DNA of 20,866 bases, from contig JAJNNY010000155.1 in the NCBI GenBank assembly GCA_022453515.1, positions 1-20,866 of the forward strand, read 5' to 3'. This document shows positions 1-8,832 of this stretch, piece after piece; positions within the stretch are counted from its first letter, which is position 1, and each line of letters opens with the position of its first letter. The translations under genes were made by a program, and so were the position numbers. The notes beneath the pieces were generated by a model, which saw only the letters and a list, made by a program, of their open reading frames with translations, had not been told where the DNA came from and did not search any database. This DNA comes from Astrocystis sublimbata. Its lineage: Eukaryota; Ascomycota; Sordariomycetes; Xylariales; Xylariaceae.

Positions 1-301
1 GATGGGCCACGCGTACTCGCCATCGACAAACTCGAAGTCCCAATTTTGAAAAGGGCCTAGGTAGTAGCGAAGAGGTGCTTAAAGGAAAAGCCACAATTCA
101 TGTCAGTTGAAGCTGTTGGTGCAGAGCGACTGTTGGCTCTGGCAAGTCGCAAGTTGTGAGATGGACGCTAACCTATTTGTGCTTCCATTATCTTATAGGA
201 AAGAGATATCTGTCAACATAATGACCGATCATGGGCAATGCGGGGAGCCTCACATCGCCATTGGTGCCAAGGCCATGCAGACAAAGCACTTTGTGACCCA
301 T
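1..301 (-). CDS. FSH1-family serine hydrolase, 5' part (unit 1, cut by window edge)
   Basis: This is the N-terminal part of the serine hydrolase that is complete in unit 3. I infer exon 1 as 301-254 (16 codons, with the KVLCLHGLGTNG segment typical of the family N-terminus), intron 1 as 253-192, a 19-nt exon 2 as 191-173, intron 2 as 172-78, and exon 3 from 77 to the window edge. The start is the ATG in the context accaATGG. Both introns begin with GT and end with pyrimidine-rich tract plus AAG. The catalytic part lies left of the window. The bases present match unit 3, so the gene could be intact there. Confidence 0.8.
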
Positions 302-563
302 TGGTACGTTCTTATTGCGTTGTGGCTATCGGTTGCATCGGAAAGGGAGAAACAGGCTATCGAACACCGCCTCTTGTTGCGGATGGCATATCCCATCGTC
401 AAATCTTTTATTTCTAGAGGCCATTCGCCACCGCTCTGCCTGCCGGCCGGTACACTTGCGTGAATTATTGAAGATAAGGCAGGCTAGGAACCAGCCGTCG
501 AAAGTGGAGTCATCGTCTGGGCCATTGTTGCAATGCATACTCCATGACAGCCAATAATCAAGA
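302..563. promoter_or_regulatory. Region upstream of FSH1-type gene (unit 1)
   Basis: This stretch lies 5' of the minus-strand serine hydrolase gene and should hold its promoter and leader. Several short ORFs overlap here on both strands, but none shows codon bias, a family match or conservation against indels in unit 2. No clear TATA or CAAT element stands out. The equivalents are 10237-10496 and 14493-14754. Confidence 0.3.
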
Positions 564-785
564 TTACATCGTCGGGGTCTCGCATTGTGTTACGTGGAAC
601 AAGCAGGCTGTAGTTCTTACGAGGCGGTTCCGTAGGGCGAGGTCCCGGTTATAATCGGATACTTTGACAAATAAATCGTAAATAGGCCCATTCATGACAT
701 TCATGTCAGCAGCCACGAAGGATAATAATGCTACAGTGATGGTGATGTTCCATTCACTCGGGTAGATGCCTAGAGCCTGCTTCAT
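564..785 (-). CDS. Hypothetical 73-aa ORF (unit 1)
   Basis: An ATG-started ORF of 73 codons runs away from the transposase relic and towards the FSH1-type gene. The product has one moderately hydrophobic stretch near residues 13-28 (ITITVALLSFVAADMN) and a later segment DYNRDLALRNRLV. I do not recognise the family. It is open in units 1 and 3 and broken by indels in unit 2. It could be the first exon of a longer decayed gene, because downstream frames stay open for about 70 codons, or it could be chance. Confidence 0.25.
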   Translation of the reverse strand: MKQALGIYPSEWNITITVALLSFVAADMNVMNGPIYDLFVKVSDYNRDLALRNRLVRTTACLFHVTQCETPTM

Positions 786-818
786 TCTGCGATTTTACGA
801 GGTAGCGGAGTCATCCTA

Positions 819-1454
819 TTGCAACGTCGGAGTTTGTCCGCAACAAAAGAGATTGAACAGAATATTGCTTCTGCAACTGCAGCTGTCCAAAACGGTCAAT
901 CCCTAAGGGCTAGCGCCAAGGCTTTTGAGGTCCTTCGGTCAGCCCTCTTCAACAGTTCTGAAGTTCTGGAGTTGAGGGCCAGGGAGGCTAAGATCGAGAA
1001 CAAGATTCACCAATCTGAAAGCACTGGACGAAACCCTTACCGCTGGGAAGTTGTTCAGTTCGCTCAGCGTACTTTTAAGGTCCAAGGGCGCAGCCAGAAA
1101 ATTGGGAGCCATTAGATTGAGCGATTTCTTGAACGGCACCCAAGTATAAAGACGAAGCCTCAAATGGTCCTAGAGGCTGCCAGGGCCGCTGTGGACCTGC
1201 CAGAAAGAATTAAATGCGTTTTCGACCACTATGAATATATTCGATATAGGCACACGCTATCGCCTGAATTTATTGCTAGTATAGATGAACATTGTCTTCA
1301 AGAAGCTGAATCTCTTTACGGCAAGGTGATTAGCTTGTCCCTTACGAAGCGTGGCCCTCGTCAATACTATAATAATGCTAGCGCTTGGGTGACTATTCTG
1401 GAGACTATACTAACTAATAGCTGTCACCTTAAACCAGCAGCGTTTTTGCAATAG
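819..1454 (+). pseudogene. Fot1/pogo-type transposase relic, N-terminal half (unit 1)
   Basis: One reading frame of 212 codons is interrupted by a single TAG at 1113-1115. Before the stop comes an N-terminal segment like the psq-type helix-turn-helix of pogo transposases (AAVQNGQSLRASAKAFEV). The frame then gives a CENP-B/Tc5-type segment (FLERHPSIKTK), an IDEHCLQEAES stretch where the family has its first catalytic Asp (DExG), and SAWVTILETI, matching the conserved segment after it. The TAG sits where relatives have Trp (SH-W-IERFL), so TGG to TAG is a G-to-A change of RIP type. The frame ends at TAG 1452-1454, and the rest of the DDE catalytic core and the C-terminus are missing. No start codon is preserved and I could not find terminal repeats. 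Confidence 0.75.
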
Positions 1455-1829
1455 ATAGCAGTTTTGATTCAGTTGATTGAGGCGTCCCGTAGAGTGTGAG
1501 AAAGGGGCCCGGGGGGGGGGGGTTGTTCTCTCTCTTTAACGTGCCGGACGCTTATGCCTACTGGAGAGATGATACGCTCCGTGCTCTGGCTCTCCGATCT
1601 TTCCCACGAGTCATCATCAACATCACCAATTTTCAGCCTATTTTATCAACCAGTATACTGGTATTGCCTTTCCTTGGGTGAAAAGAACGCAACAGTTTTT
1701 GTAATTGTTTAATTATCTGTATCAAATATATTCTTAACGGATTCAGTTGATCCACGTCTTGACCACCCTTTCCTGCTTCGTGATGAATCAAACCAGCTTG
1801 GACAACATAGTTGGGAATCGTGTACACTG
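1455..1829. other. Gene-free stretch with poly-G tract (unit 1)
   Basis: I see no supportable gene here. It holds a run of 12 G at 1511-1522 preceded by GGGGCCC, and the 12-nt palindrome CCAGTATACTGG at 1650-1661. It lies between the transposase relic and the 3' end of the membrane-protein gene and may be decayed transposon DNA. The equivalents are about 8970-9346 and 15646-16020. Confidence 0.5.
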
Positions 1830-1940
1830 TTAGTGGTCGAGCAAGACGGGTGCTTTGCCACTGTGATTGAGTAGCGCCATGACCAGCGCGTCTCCGTCGT
1901 CGTGAGCATATTTCAGGCTTATCACGGTGTCTTGAATCAT
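1830..1940 (-). CDS. Hypothetical 36-aa ORF downstream of membrane protein (unit 1)
   Basis: A short ATG-started ORF on the same strand as the membrane-protein gene starts 23 nt beyond that gene's stop. The product is polar at its N-terminus and contains DDGDALVMALLNHSGK. It is open in units 1 and 3 and frameshifted in unit 2. I do not recognise it. It may be a remnant of an older gene, part of a 3' UTR, or chance. Confidence 0.15.
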   Translation of the reverse strand: MIQDTVISLKYAHDDGDALVMALLNHSGKAPVLLDH

Positions 1941-1963
1941 CCCTGTGTATGCTCACTGCAACC

Positions 1964-3201
1964 TCAGTGTGCTACCTTGTAATCCGTCCGGACACGGATG
2001 GGGTCAAGAGGGCCCATACTGTGAGTCTCTCCATCTTGGCATGGCTCACAAAGCACTTCATGTGTGGCAAATCCGAGATGGGAAGCACAGTCGTCAAGAC
2101 TTCCGTTCGCAGCTGGCCTGGTAGATCCACTCCCAATGGTCAGGAGTGGACCTCTGCTTTTGCTCGCGCCACTTGACAGGAGATACTTCTTGGCCGATAG
2201 TCGCTGGAAACGCGGGCGGAAGAGACTGTATAGAACGGGTAGGCAGCCGCAAATGATGGACAGATACATTTCAACGTTGGTCCAAATCCCAGGAATTGTT
2301 ATTGTATCTGCTCTGAGTTTTAGCTTATGAATAAAAGGACATGATACTAGTCTTACAAGTTGAATCATTGATATCAATTTTCTCAAGATAGACAATTCGC
2401 AAGATACTGGAAATGATAGTACTGGGCGACCTGTTAGCATGCTCCAAAGAAGAAATTGGTTATTTGGTTGATACTTACATCGCCCAAAAGAGAAAGACAA
2501 TGGAGAGAAGCAATTTTCGATTGTGCTGCATGTGCAGATTCCACAATCTATATTGAGCGAAAGCCAGGATAGACAAGTCTAGTAAAATATTGATGACGGC
2601 TACAGCAATATAAAATGCGTTCGTGTCAATAGTTGTGTGAGGCAAAGAGAAGTCCCACTGGGCCTGAACTGGGTTATATGAGAATATGAGGCCGAAAACT
2701 GCAGACAACGTGGTGCCCACAATGAGGAAGAGCATGATTCTCATAAATATGAGAAATCGGGCATCAACCGAGAAAATGCGCCTGTAGAACAACAAGACAG
2801 ATGTTCGTGACAACCCAACGCTGACATTATACAATACTTCCGAGGGAAGAACGAGCTATGCAGGTGGCCGAGTCAGAGGAGACAAACACATGGAAATGCG
2901 CGGCTGCGACTTAGGGGGGCACTCACCTTTGCCCAGGTTGAAAGCTGTGCAAGACTATAAGTCTCAATATGGTAGCCTGCTGCGCCAATAGAAGGTATCG
3001 AGATGAGAATATCTGTGATGAAGACTCCCCAGCTGAAGACATAGGCAAGATGGTCCAGTCGTCCCACCAGATCTCGTGGATACGACGACGCTGAATGAAA
3101 CGAAGAATGACACAGGGTGTGCAAAGAACAATGAAGACAGCCGTAATGATGTCATAGTTCCGATAGCCCACACTGACGTGGTTTGGGTGTGTGCTTGACA
3201 T
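1964..3201 (-). pseudogene. Fungal rhodopsin/PTH11-like 7-TM membrane protein, frame broken (unit 1)
   Basis: I infer four exons: 3201-2927, 2855-2479, 2430-2357 and 2310-1964. Donors are GTGAGT, GTAAGT and GTAAGA, and all acceptors are AG. The joined product has about seven hydrophobic helices and hallmarks of the fungal rhodopsin-domain family: WWDDWTIL after the first helix, LLFYRRIFSV, PVQAQWD, SILRIVYL, and WTNVEMYLSIICGCLP in the last helix, followed by a polar cytoplasmic-type tail. Such proteins sit in the membrane and some act as receptors; no ligand can be inferred. Between WTIL and AYVFSWGVFITD the frame shifts at about 3046-3048, where one base appears to be missing from TTG(G)CC. 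All three units share this, so the gene is either an old pseudogene or carries a common consensus error. The divergent alpha/beta hydrolase starts 656 nt upstream. Confidence 0.72.
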
Positions 3202-3857
3202 GATGACGGGCTTTTGATTGCAGGGCGGGACGTAAGAAACAAAGAATGGTTTGATGGGAGATGTGACAGAACAAAGGATGAACCATCAGAAGAATCACAG
3301 TGAGTATTATACAGTACTCTGTAATTAAAGTCTAGCCAATGAGGATTAGGGATAGAGCGTACCCATCAGGATGATCAAATCTTATTCAAATCTCATGGAA
3401 GCGGCAGGCTGGCGTTCCGAAGGGGCGTTCCGAAGGATGAAATGGTATCATGCAAGAGGTAATATTGAATGTTACAACTCTTGTGCTAGCCATAGCCAGT
3501 CTGCAATGGGGGCGAAGGAATGCACAACGGAATGTCTCAAGCCGTTGCCTCGAGAGCTGTTGGGTTGTATGCAGAAGCAGGCTGTGAGACTACAGACTGC
3601 ATGTTATCTGCTACCAGTAACCAATTGGAAGAGCTTGTGGTGAGACCTACCCCACCTCCATAAGCAGGCTTTCCCATTGACATCAGAATACATATATTCA
3701 GTTCAAAGAAGCCAGAAGCCACTTCATGCTGCTCCCAGCTGCCTTTGGATCTCATCTCTTCATCAGAGAAACTACATGCGACCTAGACTCCCTACTCACC
3801 TTAATCTCAAACACATCTTTGCACTCAACCACGCAACATCAGTCATAGAAAGTATCA
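3202..3857. promoter_or_regulatory. Divergent promoter region (unit 1)
   Basis: These 656 nt separate the start codons of the membrane protein (minus) and the alpha/beta hydrolase (plus), so they should hold both promoters. A TATA-like run (tacatatattc) lies near 3689, about 170 nt before the hydrolase ATG, and a CT-rich, CAAC-rich leader at 3785-3845 looks like a fungal transcription start region. The segment GCGTTCCGAAGG occurs twice side by side at 3412-3437; unit 3 has lost part of it. ORFs inside lack codon bias or family matches. Confidence 0.45.
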
Positions 3858-4637
3858 ATGGCATCTACTTCCAAGCCTACAATCCTCATCGTCCACGGTG
3901 CCTGGCACATCCCCGAGAGCTATGCAAAGCTGGTTAATGCCCTCGAGTCTGCGGGATTTGAAGTTCACATTCCTCGTCTCCCTTCTGTCAAGAATGTGCG
4001 ACCACCCGAATGCGACTTGTTCCAGGACAGCGACGTCATCAGAAAGTATGCCCAAGATCTTGTCAACAACGGCCGAATTCTGACTGTTCTACTCCACTCA
4101 TATGGAGGCCAAGTGGGTTCGGATGCCTTGCACGGCTTGAGTATCAAAACTCGATCCGCAAAAGGCCTTCCTGGCGGCATCGCACACATGATATACATGA
4201 CAGCCTACGCAGTTCTCGAAGGTGTCTCCATGATGGACAAGGTCTCCCAACATGGGAACATGGACCTGGTCCCCCTGGCCTTTGGCATATCCGAAGATGA
4301 CAGCTGTGTCAGCAATGACCCCAAAGGGCTCCTTGTCACCCCCGAGCCAGAGGTTGACGAGCAAGATCTTGAGAAGTACCTCGGCTCTCTTGAGCGGTGG
4401 AACGCAAAGTGCATGTACCAAGGCATTGGACATGCTGCATGGCGAGAAAATCCAGTCTCTTTCATTTACACTACCAATGACATGACGATCCCTTTGCACT
4501 ACCAGAAGGAGTTTGTCGAGGTCATGGAGAAAGAGGGATGCAAAGTTCAGACGTTCGAGCTGACTACTGGCCATTGCCCCAACTTCACTGCTACTGATGG
4601 TGTTGTAGACGCTGTGAAGCAGGTAATTTCTGCTTAG
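3858..4637 (+). CDS. Alpha/beta hydrolase, 259 aa (unit 1, intact)
   Basis: This is a single-exon gene for a probable soluble alpha/beta-fold hydrolase with no signal peptide. After a short polar N-terminus comes strand plus oxyanion-loop motif TILIVHGAWH (residues 8-17). The nucleophile elbow is HSYGG with Ser81, preceded by a hydrophobic strand (ILTVLL). Asp208 in YTTNDMTIP and His239 in TTGHCP are the likely acid and base of the triad. Length and order fit the fungal Abhydrolase_6-type family, whose members are esterases, lactonases or similar. The substrate cannot be told. The start in the context tatcaATGGC is the first ATG of the frame, and the stop is TAG. The same protein is encoded intact in unit 2, and a one-base loss breaks it in unit 3. 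A shared intergenic region links it to the membrane-protein gene. Confidence 0.9.
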   Translation: MASTSKPTILIVHGAWHIPESYAKLVNALESAGFEVHIPRLPSVKNVRPPECDLFQDSDVIRKYAQDLVNNGRILTVLLHSYGGQVGSDALHGLSIKTRSAKGLPGGIAHMIYMTAYAVLEGVSMMDKVSQHGNMDLVPLAFGISEDDSCVSNDPKGLLVTPEPEVDEQDLEKYLGSLERWNAKCMYQGIGHAAWRENPVSFIYTTNDMTIPLHYQKEFVEVMEKEGCKVQTFELTTGHCPNFTATDGVVDAVKQVISA

Positions 4638-4966
4638 GTTGAACGAATTCGCTGTCTGTACTACTCCAGAACAGAACCCATTGCATGCCAAGAAATTCGT
4701 CTTCAGCCACAACATTCTTTTACACATCTTTGTAGCTAGCATGATAGCCGAAAATTCCTTAAGGTAGAATAAATTTCAGGGAATCAATAAACAATCAATC
4801 TACCTGGATTCTTCACACCCATCCTGAGGATCTGGGGAGACGTTCGCAAAAAAAGAAAAACAGTAAACAGTAATTAGTCTAGAGCATACACTCAGAGTCT
4901 GGTTTTCCTAATCACGGTCCTCCAATGCTCAAAAAATGAAACCCCACAACATTCAGTGCTAAATTT
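4638..4966. other. 3' region of alpha/beta hydrolase, no gene seen (unit 1)
   Basis: This moderately AT-rich spacer follows the hydrolase stop. It contains AATAAA-like runs (aataaatt near 4768, caataaac near 4786) that could serve as polyadenylation signals, and A-runs at 4848-4860 whose homopolymers are otherwise equal among copies. The long minus-strand ORF that reaches into the hydrolase (about 4098-4742) is a shadow. The equivalents are 5834-6161 and 18813-19141. Confidence 0.4.
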
Positions 4967-5158
4967 TCATAGTTCCATACCGGTGTTAGCCCCTGCCAGC
5001 TTCTGACCAACAACTGTCCATCGAGTGAATGCCCAGCACGCGCCATCACGGGTTTCCTTCGCAACCCTTGGTAAAAGGTCGTCTAACTGTTTAGCGACGT
5101 GAGTATTCTTAGTAGTACGGGCAATGAGTTCATGAATCATGATGTTACATTCGTGCAT
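4967..5158 (-). CDS. Hypothetical 63-aa ORF near junction 1 (unit 1)
   Basis: The ORF opens at 5224, but its first ATG is at 5158, giving 63 codons (start MHECNIMIHELIAR, end GANTGMEL). It is charged and mostly helical in character, without signal peptide or membrane segment. All three units keep it open without change. I do not recognise a family. It may be a fragment, since the frame begins right where AT-rich decayed DNA starts and ends without an obvious domain boundary. Confidence 0.3.
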   Translation of the reverse strand: MHECNIMIHELIARTTKNTHVAKQLDDLLPRVAKETRDGACWAFTRWTVVGQKLAGANTGMEL

Positions 5159-5224
5159 CGCGATTGCGTGGTGGCCAGGGGCCTCCTTTCGGTCAAATTG
5201 CACATTAACATCGCTCCCCCCCAA

Positions 5225-5389
5225 ATGGGCCGCTTTTTACATACAAAATTAGCTTTTTGGCCTATAATAACTTAACAGATAAAAATAGTAAAAATAAAAT
5301 ACTTTTATATTAAAACTAGCTAAAAAATATATATTTAAAAGAAAATAAAGAATTAAATATATAAAATTGTTTATATATATAAAATTGTT
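5225..5389. other. AT-rich end of unit 1
   Basis: After a short run of C (5215-5221) the sequence turns sharply AT-rich, with long A and T runs and repeated TATATA. No gene can be supported. The change in base composition is abrupt and looks like a border with transposon-derived, RIP-affected DNA. The rearrangement junction lies at its end. Confidence 0.6.
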
Positions 5390-5409
5390 GGTGGCACCTA
5401 GGTGCCACC
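5390..5409. repeat. Centre of palindrome 1 (no spacer)
   Basis: The 20-nt segment is a perfect palindrome around CCTAGG, with its axis between 5399 and 5400. The symmetry continues outwards on both sides for about 5.4 kb, to the left edge of the window, with only rare indels. There is no unpaired spacer base. Confidence 0.97.
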
Positions 5410-5575
5410 AACAATTTTATATATATAAACAATTTTATATATTTAATTCTTTATTTTCTTTTAAATATATATTTTTTAGCTAGTTTTAATATAAAAGTAT
5501 TTTATTTTTACTATTTTTATCTGTTAAGTTATTATAGGCCAAAAAAGCTAATTTTGTATGTAAAAAGCGGCCCAT
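5410..5575. other. AT-rich end of unit 2
   Basis: This is the reverse complement of the AT-rich end of unit 1, with one extra A in the homopolymer near 5540 (six, as in unit 3, against five in unit 1). No gene is seen. Confidence 0.6.
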
Positions 5576-5641
5576 TTGGGGGGGAGCGATGTTAATGTGC
5601 AATTTGACCGAAAGGAGGCCCCTGGCCACCACGCAATCGCG

Positions 5642-5833
5642 ATGCACGAATGTAACATCATGATTCATGAACTCATTGCCCGTACTACTAAGAATACTCA
5701 CGTCGCTAAACAGTTAGACGACCTTTTACCAAGGGTTGCGAAGGAAACCCGTGATGGCGCGTGCTGGGCATTCACTCGATGGACAGTTGTTGGTCAGAAG
5801 CTGGCAGGGGCTAACACCGGTATGGAACTATGA
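5642..5833 (+). CDS. Hypothetical 63-aa ORF near junction 1 (unit 2)
   Basis: This is the inverted copy of the ORF at 4967-5158, with the same translation. The first in-frame ATG is at 5642, although the frame is open from 5576. No family is recognised. A one-base homopolymer difference falls downstream, near 5865, outside the ORF. Confidence 0.3.
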   Translation: MHECNIMIHELIARTTKNTHVAKQLDDLLPRVAKETRDGACWAFTRWTVVGQKLAGANTGMEL

Positions 5834-6161
5834 AAATTTAGCACTGAATGTTGTGGGGTTTCATTTTTGAGCATTGGAGGACCGTGATTAGGAAAACCAG
5901 ACTCTGAGTGTATGCTCTAGACTAATTACTGTTTACTGTTTTTCTTTTTTTGCGAACGTCTCCCCAGATCCTCAGGATGGGTGTGAAGAATCCAGGTAGA
6001 TTGATTGTTTATTGATTCCCTGAAATTTATTCTACCTTAAGGAATTTTCGGCTATCATGCTAGCTACAAAGATGTGTAAAAGAATGTTGTGGCTGAAGAC
6101 GAATTTCTTGGCATGCAATGGGTTCTGTTCTGGAGTAGTACAGACAGCGAATTCGTTCAAC

Positions 6162-6941
6162 CTAAGCAGAAATTACCTGCTTCACAGCGTCTACAACACC
6201 ATCAGTAGCAGTGAAGTTGGGGCAATGGCCAGTAGTCAGCTCGAACGTCTGAACTTTGCATCCCTCTTTCTCCATGACCTCGACAAACTCCTTCTGGTAG
6301 TGCAAAGGGATCGTCATGTCATTGGTAGTGTAAATGAAAGAGACTGGATTTTCTCGCCATGCAGCATGTCCAATGCCTTGGTACATGCACTTTGCGTTCC
6401 ACCGCTCAAGAGAGCCGAGGTACTTCTCAAGATCTTGCTCGTCAACCTCTGGCTCGGGGGTGACAAGGAGCCCTTTGGGGTCATTGCTGACACAGCTGTC
6501 ATCTTCGGATATGCCAAAGGCCAGGGGGACCAGGTCCATGTTCCCATGTTGGGAGACCTTGTCCATCATGGAGACACCTTCGAGAACTGCGTAGGCTGTC
6601 ATGTATATCATGTGTGCGATGCCGCCAGGAAGGCCTTTTGCGGATCGAGTTTTGATACTCAAGCCGTGCAAGGCATCCGAACCCACTTGGCCTCCATATG
6701 AGTGGAGTAGAACAGTCAGAATTCGGCCGTTGTTGACAAGATCTTGGGCATACTTTCTGATGACGTCGCTGTCCTGGAACAAGTCGCATTCGGGTGGTCG
6801 CACATTCTTGACAGAAGGGAGACGAGGAATGTGAACTTCAAATCCCGCAGACTCGAGGGCATTAACCAGCTTTGCATAGCTCTCGGGGATGTGCCAGGCA
6901 CCGTGGACGATGAGGATTGTAGGCTTGGAAGTAGATGCCAT
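6162..6941 (-). CDS. Alpha/beta hydrolase, 259 aa (unit 2, intact)
   Basis: This is an inverted copy of the gene at 3858-4637 with an identical predicted protein: HGAWH oxyanion loop at residues 13-17, nucleophile Ser81 in HSYGG, Asp208 and His239. It starts at 6941 in the same ATG context and ends at 6162. The 656-nt intergenic region to the membrane-protein gene is preserved (6942-7597). It faces the unit 1 copy tail to tail across junction 1, the two stop codons being about 1.5 kb apart. Confidence 0.88.
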   Translation of the reverse strand: MASTSKPTILIVHGAWHIPESYAKLVNALESAGFEVHIPRLPSVKNVRPPECDLFQDSDVIRKYAQDLVNNGRILTVLLHSYGGQVGSDALHGLSIKTRSAKGLPGGIAHMIYMTAYAVLEGVSMMDKVSQHGNMDLVPLAFGISEDDSCVSNDPKGLLVTPEPEVDEQDLEKYLGSLERWNAKCMYQGIGHAAWRENPVSFIYTTNDMTIPLHYQKEFVEVMEKEGCKVQTFELTTGHCPNFTATDGVVDAVKQVISA

Positions 6942-7597
6942 TGATACTTTCTATGACTGATGTTGCGTGGTTGAGTGCAAAGATGTGTTTGAGATTAAGG
7001 TGAGTAGGGAGTCTAGGTCGCATGTAGTTTCTCTGATGAAGAGATGAGATCCAAAGGCAGCTGGGAGCAGCATGAAGTGGCTTCTGGCTTCTTTGAACTG
7101 AATATATGTATTCTGATGTCAATGGGAAAGCCTGCTTATGGAGGTGGGGTAGGTCTCACCACAAGCTCTTCCAATTGGTTACTGGTAGCAGATAACATGC
7201 AGTCTGTAGTCTCACAGCCTGCTTCTGCATACAACCCAACAGCTCTCGAGGCAACGGCTTGAGACATTCCGTTGTGCATTCCTTCGCCCCCATTGCAGAC
7301 TGGCTATGGCTAGCACAAGAGTTGTAACATTCAATATTACCTCTTGCATGATACCATTTCATCCTTCGGAACGCCCCTTCGGAACGCCAGCCTGCCGCTT
7401 CCATGAGATTTGAATAAGATTTGATCATCCTGATGGGTACGCTCTATCCCTAATCCTCATTGGCTAGACTTTAATTACAGAGTACTGTATAATACTCACT
7501 GTGATTCTTCTGATGGTTCATCCTTTGTTCTGTCACATCTCCCATCAAACCATTCTTTGTTTCTTACGTCCCGCCCTGCAATCAAAAGCCCGTCATC
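6942..7597. promoter_or_regulatory. Divergent promoter region (unit 2)
   Basis: This is the inverted copy of 3202-3857, between the alpha/beta hydrolase start (6941, minus) and the membrane-protein start (7598, plus). It keeps both copies of the short GCGTTCCGAAGG repeat (as complement, near 7362-7387), as unit 1 does. Confidence 0.45.
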
Positions 7598-8832
7598 ATG
7601 TCAAGCACACACCCAAACCACGTCAGTGTGGGCTATCGGAACTATGACATCATTACGGCTGTCTTCATTGTTCTTTGCACACCCTGTGTCATTCTTCGTT
7701 TCATTCAGCGTCGTCGTATCCACGAGATCTGGTGGGACGACTGGACCATCTTGCCTATGTCTTCAGCTGGGAGTCTTCATCACAGATATTCTCATCTCGA
7801 TACCTTCTATTGGCGCAGCAGGCTACCATATTGAGACTTATAGTCTTGCACAGCTTTCAACCTGGGCAAAGGTGAGTGCCCCCCTAAGTCGCAGCCGCGC
7901 ATTTCCATGTGTTTGTCTCCTCTGACTCGGCCACCTGCATAGCTCGTTCTTCCCTCGGAAGTATTGTATAATGTCAGCGTTGGGTTGTCACGAACATCTG
8001 TCTTGTTGTTCTACAGGCGCATTTTCTCGGTTGATGCCCGATTTCTCATATTTATGAGAATCATGCTCTTCCTCATTGTGGGCACCACGTTGTCTGCAGT
8101 TTTCGGCCTCATATTCTCATATAACCCAGTTCAGGCCCAGTGGGACTTCTCTTTGCCTCACACAACTATTGACACGAACGCATTTTATATTGCTGTAGCC
8201 GTCATCAATATTTTACTAGACTTGTCTATCCTGGCTTTCGCTCAATATAGATTGTGGAATCTGCACATGCAGCACAATCGAAAATTGCTTCTCTCCATTG
8301 TCTTTCTCTTTTGGGCGATGTAAGTATCAACCAAATAACCAATTTCTTCTTTGGAGCATGCTAACAGGTCGCCCAGTACTATCATTTCCAGTATCTTGCG
8401 AATTGTCTATCTTGAGAAAATTGATATCAATGATTCAACTTGTAAGACTAGTATCATGTCCTTTTATTCATAAGCTAAAACTCAGAGCAGATACAATAAC
8501 AATTCCTGGGATTTGGACCAACGTTGAAATGTATCTGTCCATCATTTGCGGCTGCCTACCCGTTCTATACAGTCTCTTCCGCCCGCGTTTCCAGCGACTA
8601 TCGGCCAAGAAGTATCTCCTGTCAAGTGGCGCGAGCAAAAGCAGAGGTCCACTCCTGACCATTGGGAGTGGATCTACCAGGCCAGCTGCGAACGGAAGTC
8701 TTGACGACTGTGCTTCCCATCTCGATTTGCCACACATGAAGTGCTTTGTGAGCCATGCCAAGATGGAGAGACTCACAGTATGGCCCTCTTGACCCCATCC
8801 GTGTCCGGACGGATTACAAGGTAGCACACTGA
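7598..8832 (+). pseudogene. Fungal rhodopsin/PTH11-like 7-TM membrane protein, multiply frameshifted (unit 2)
   Basis: This copy reads on the plus strand. Inferred exons are 7598-7871, 7943-8319, 8368-8441 and 8488-8832, with donors GTGAGT, GTAAGT and GTAAGA. It shares the one-base frame break after WTIL at 7751-7754. It also lacks one G at about 7771 (GGGG to GGG, four G in units 1 and 3), one G near 8724 and one G near 8782. Helices and family motifs are otherwise as in unit 1. The three private losses are all in G runs, the kind of difference expected from sequencing error as much as from mutation. Confidence 0.7.

Larger units (their letters stand above)
1..5399 (+). repeat. Unit 1 of inverted triplication (left-truncated)
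   Basis: This is the first of three copies of a unit of about 7.1 kb. It corresponds to 14192-19570 in the same orientation (offset 14191 at the left, 14175 near the right because unit 3 carries small deletions) and to 5400-10799 in reverse complement. The window starts inside its FSH1-type gene, so about 1.7 kb of the unit (the equivalent of 12504-14191) lies outside. Differences from the other copies are few and mostly one-base homopolymer changes. Confidence 0.97.

Noticed and set aside
564..785. Resemblance of DYNRDLALRNRLV to a kinase catalytic loop (HRDLALRN)
   Set aside because: The invariant His is Asn, there is no downstream DFG-like motif and no glycine-rich loop or Lys upstream. 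The match is too short.
4098..4742. 214-codon ORF antisense to the alpha/beta hydrolase (also 6057-6701 and 18273-18917)
   Set aside because: It mostly overlaps the hydrolase on the opposite strand, has no domain features, and its length follows from the codon bias of the real gene.
5400..5833. Possible linear-plasmid or hairpin-telomere end at palindrome 1
   Set aside because: No telomeric repeats, polymerase or terminal-protein genes are present, and the same units continue beyond the palindrome into chromosomal-type flank.
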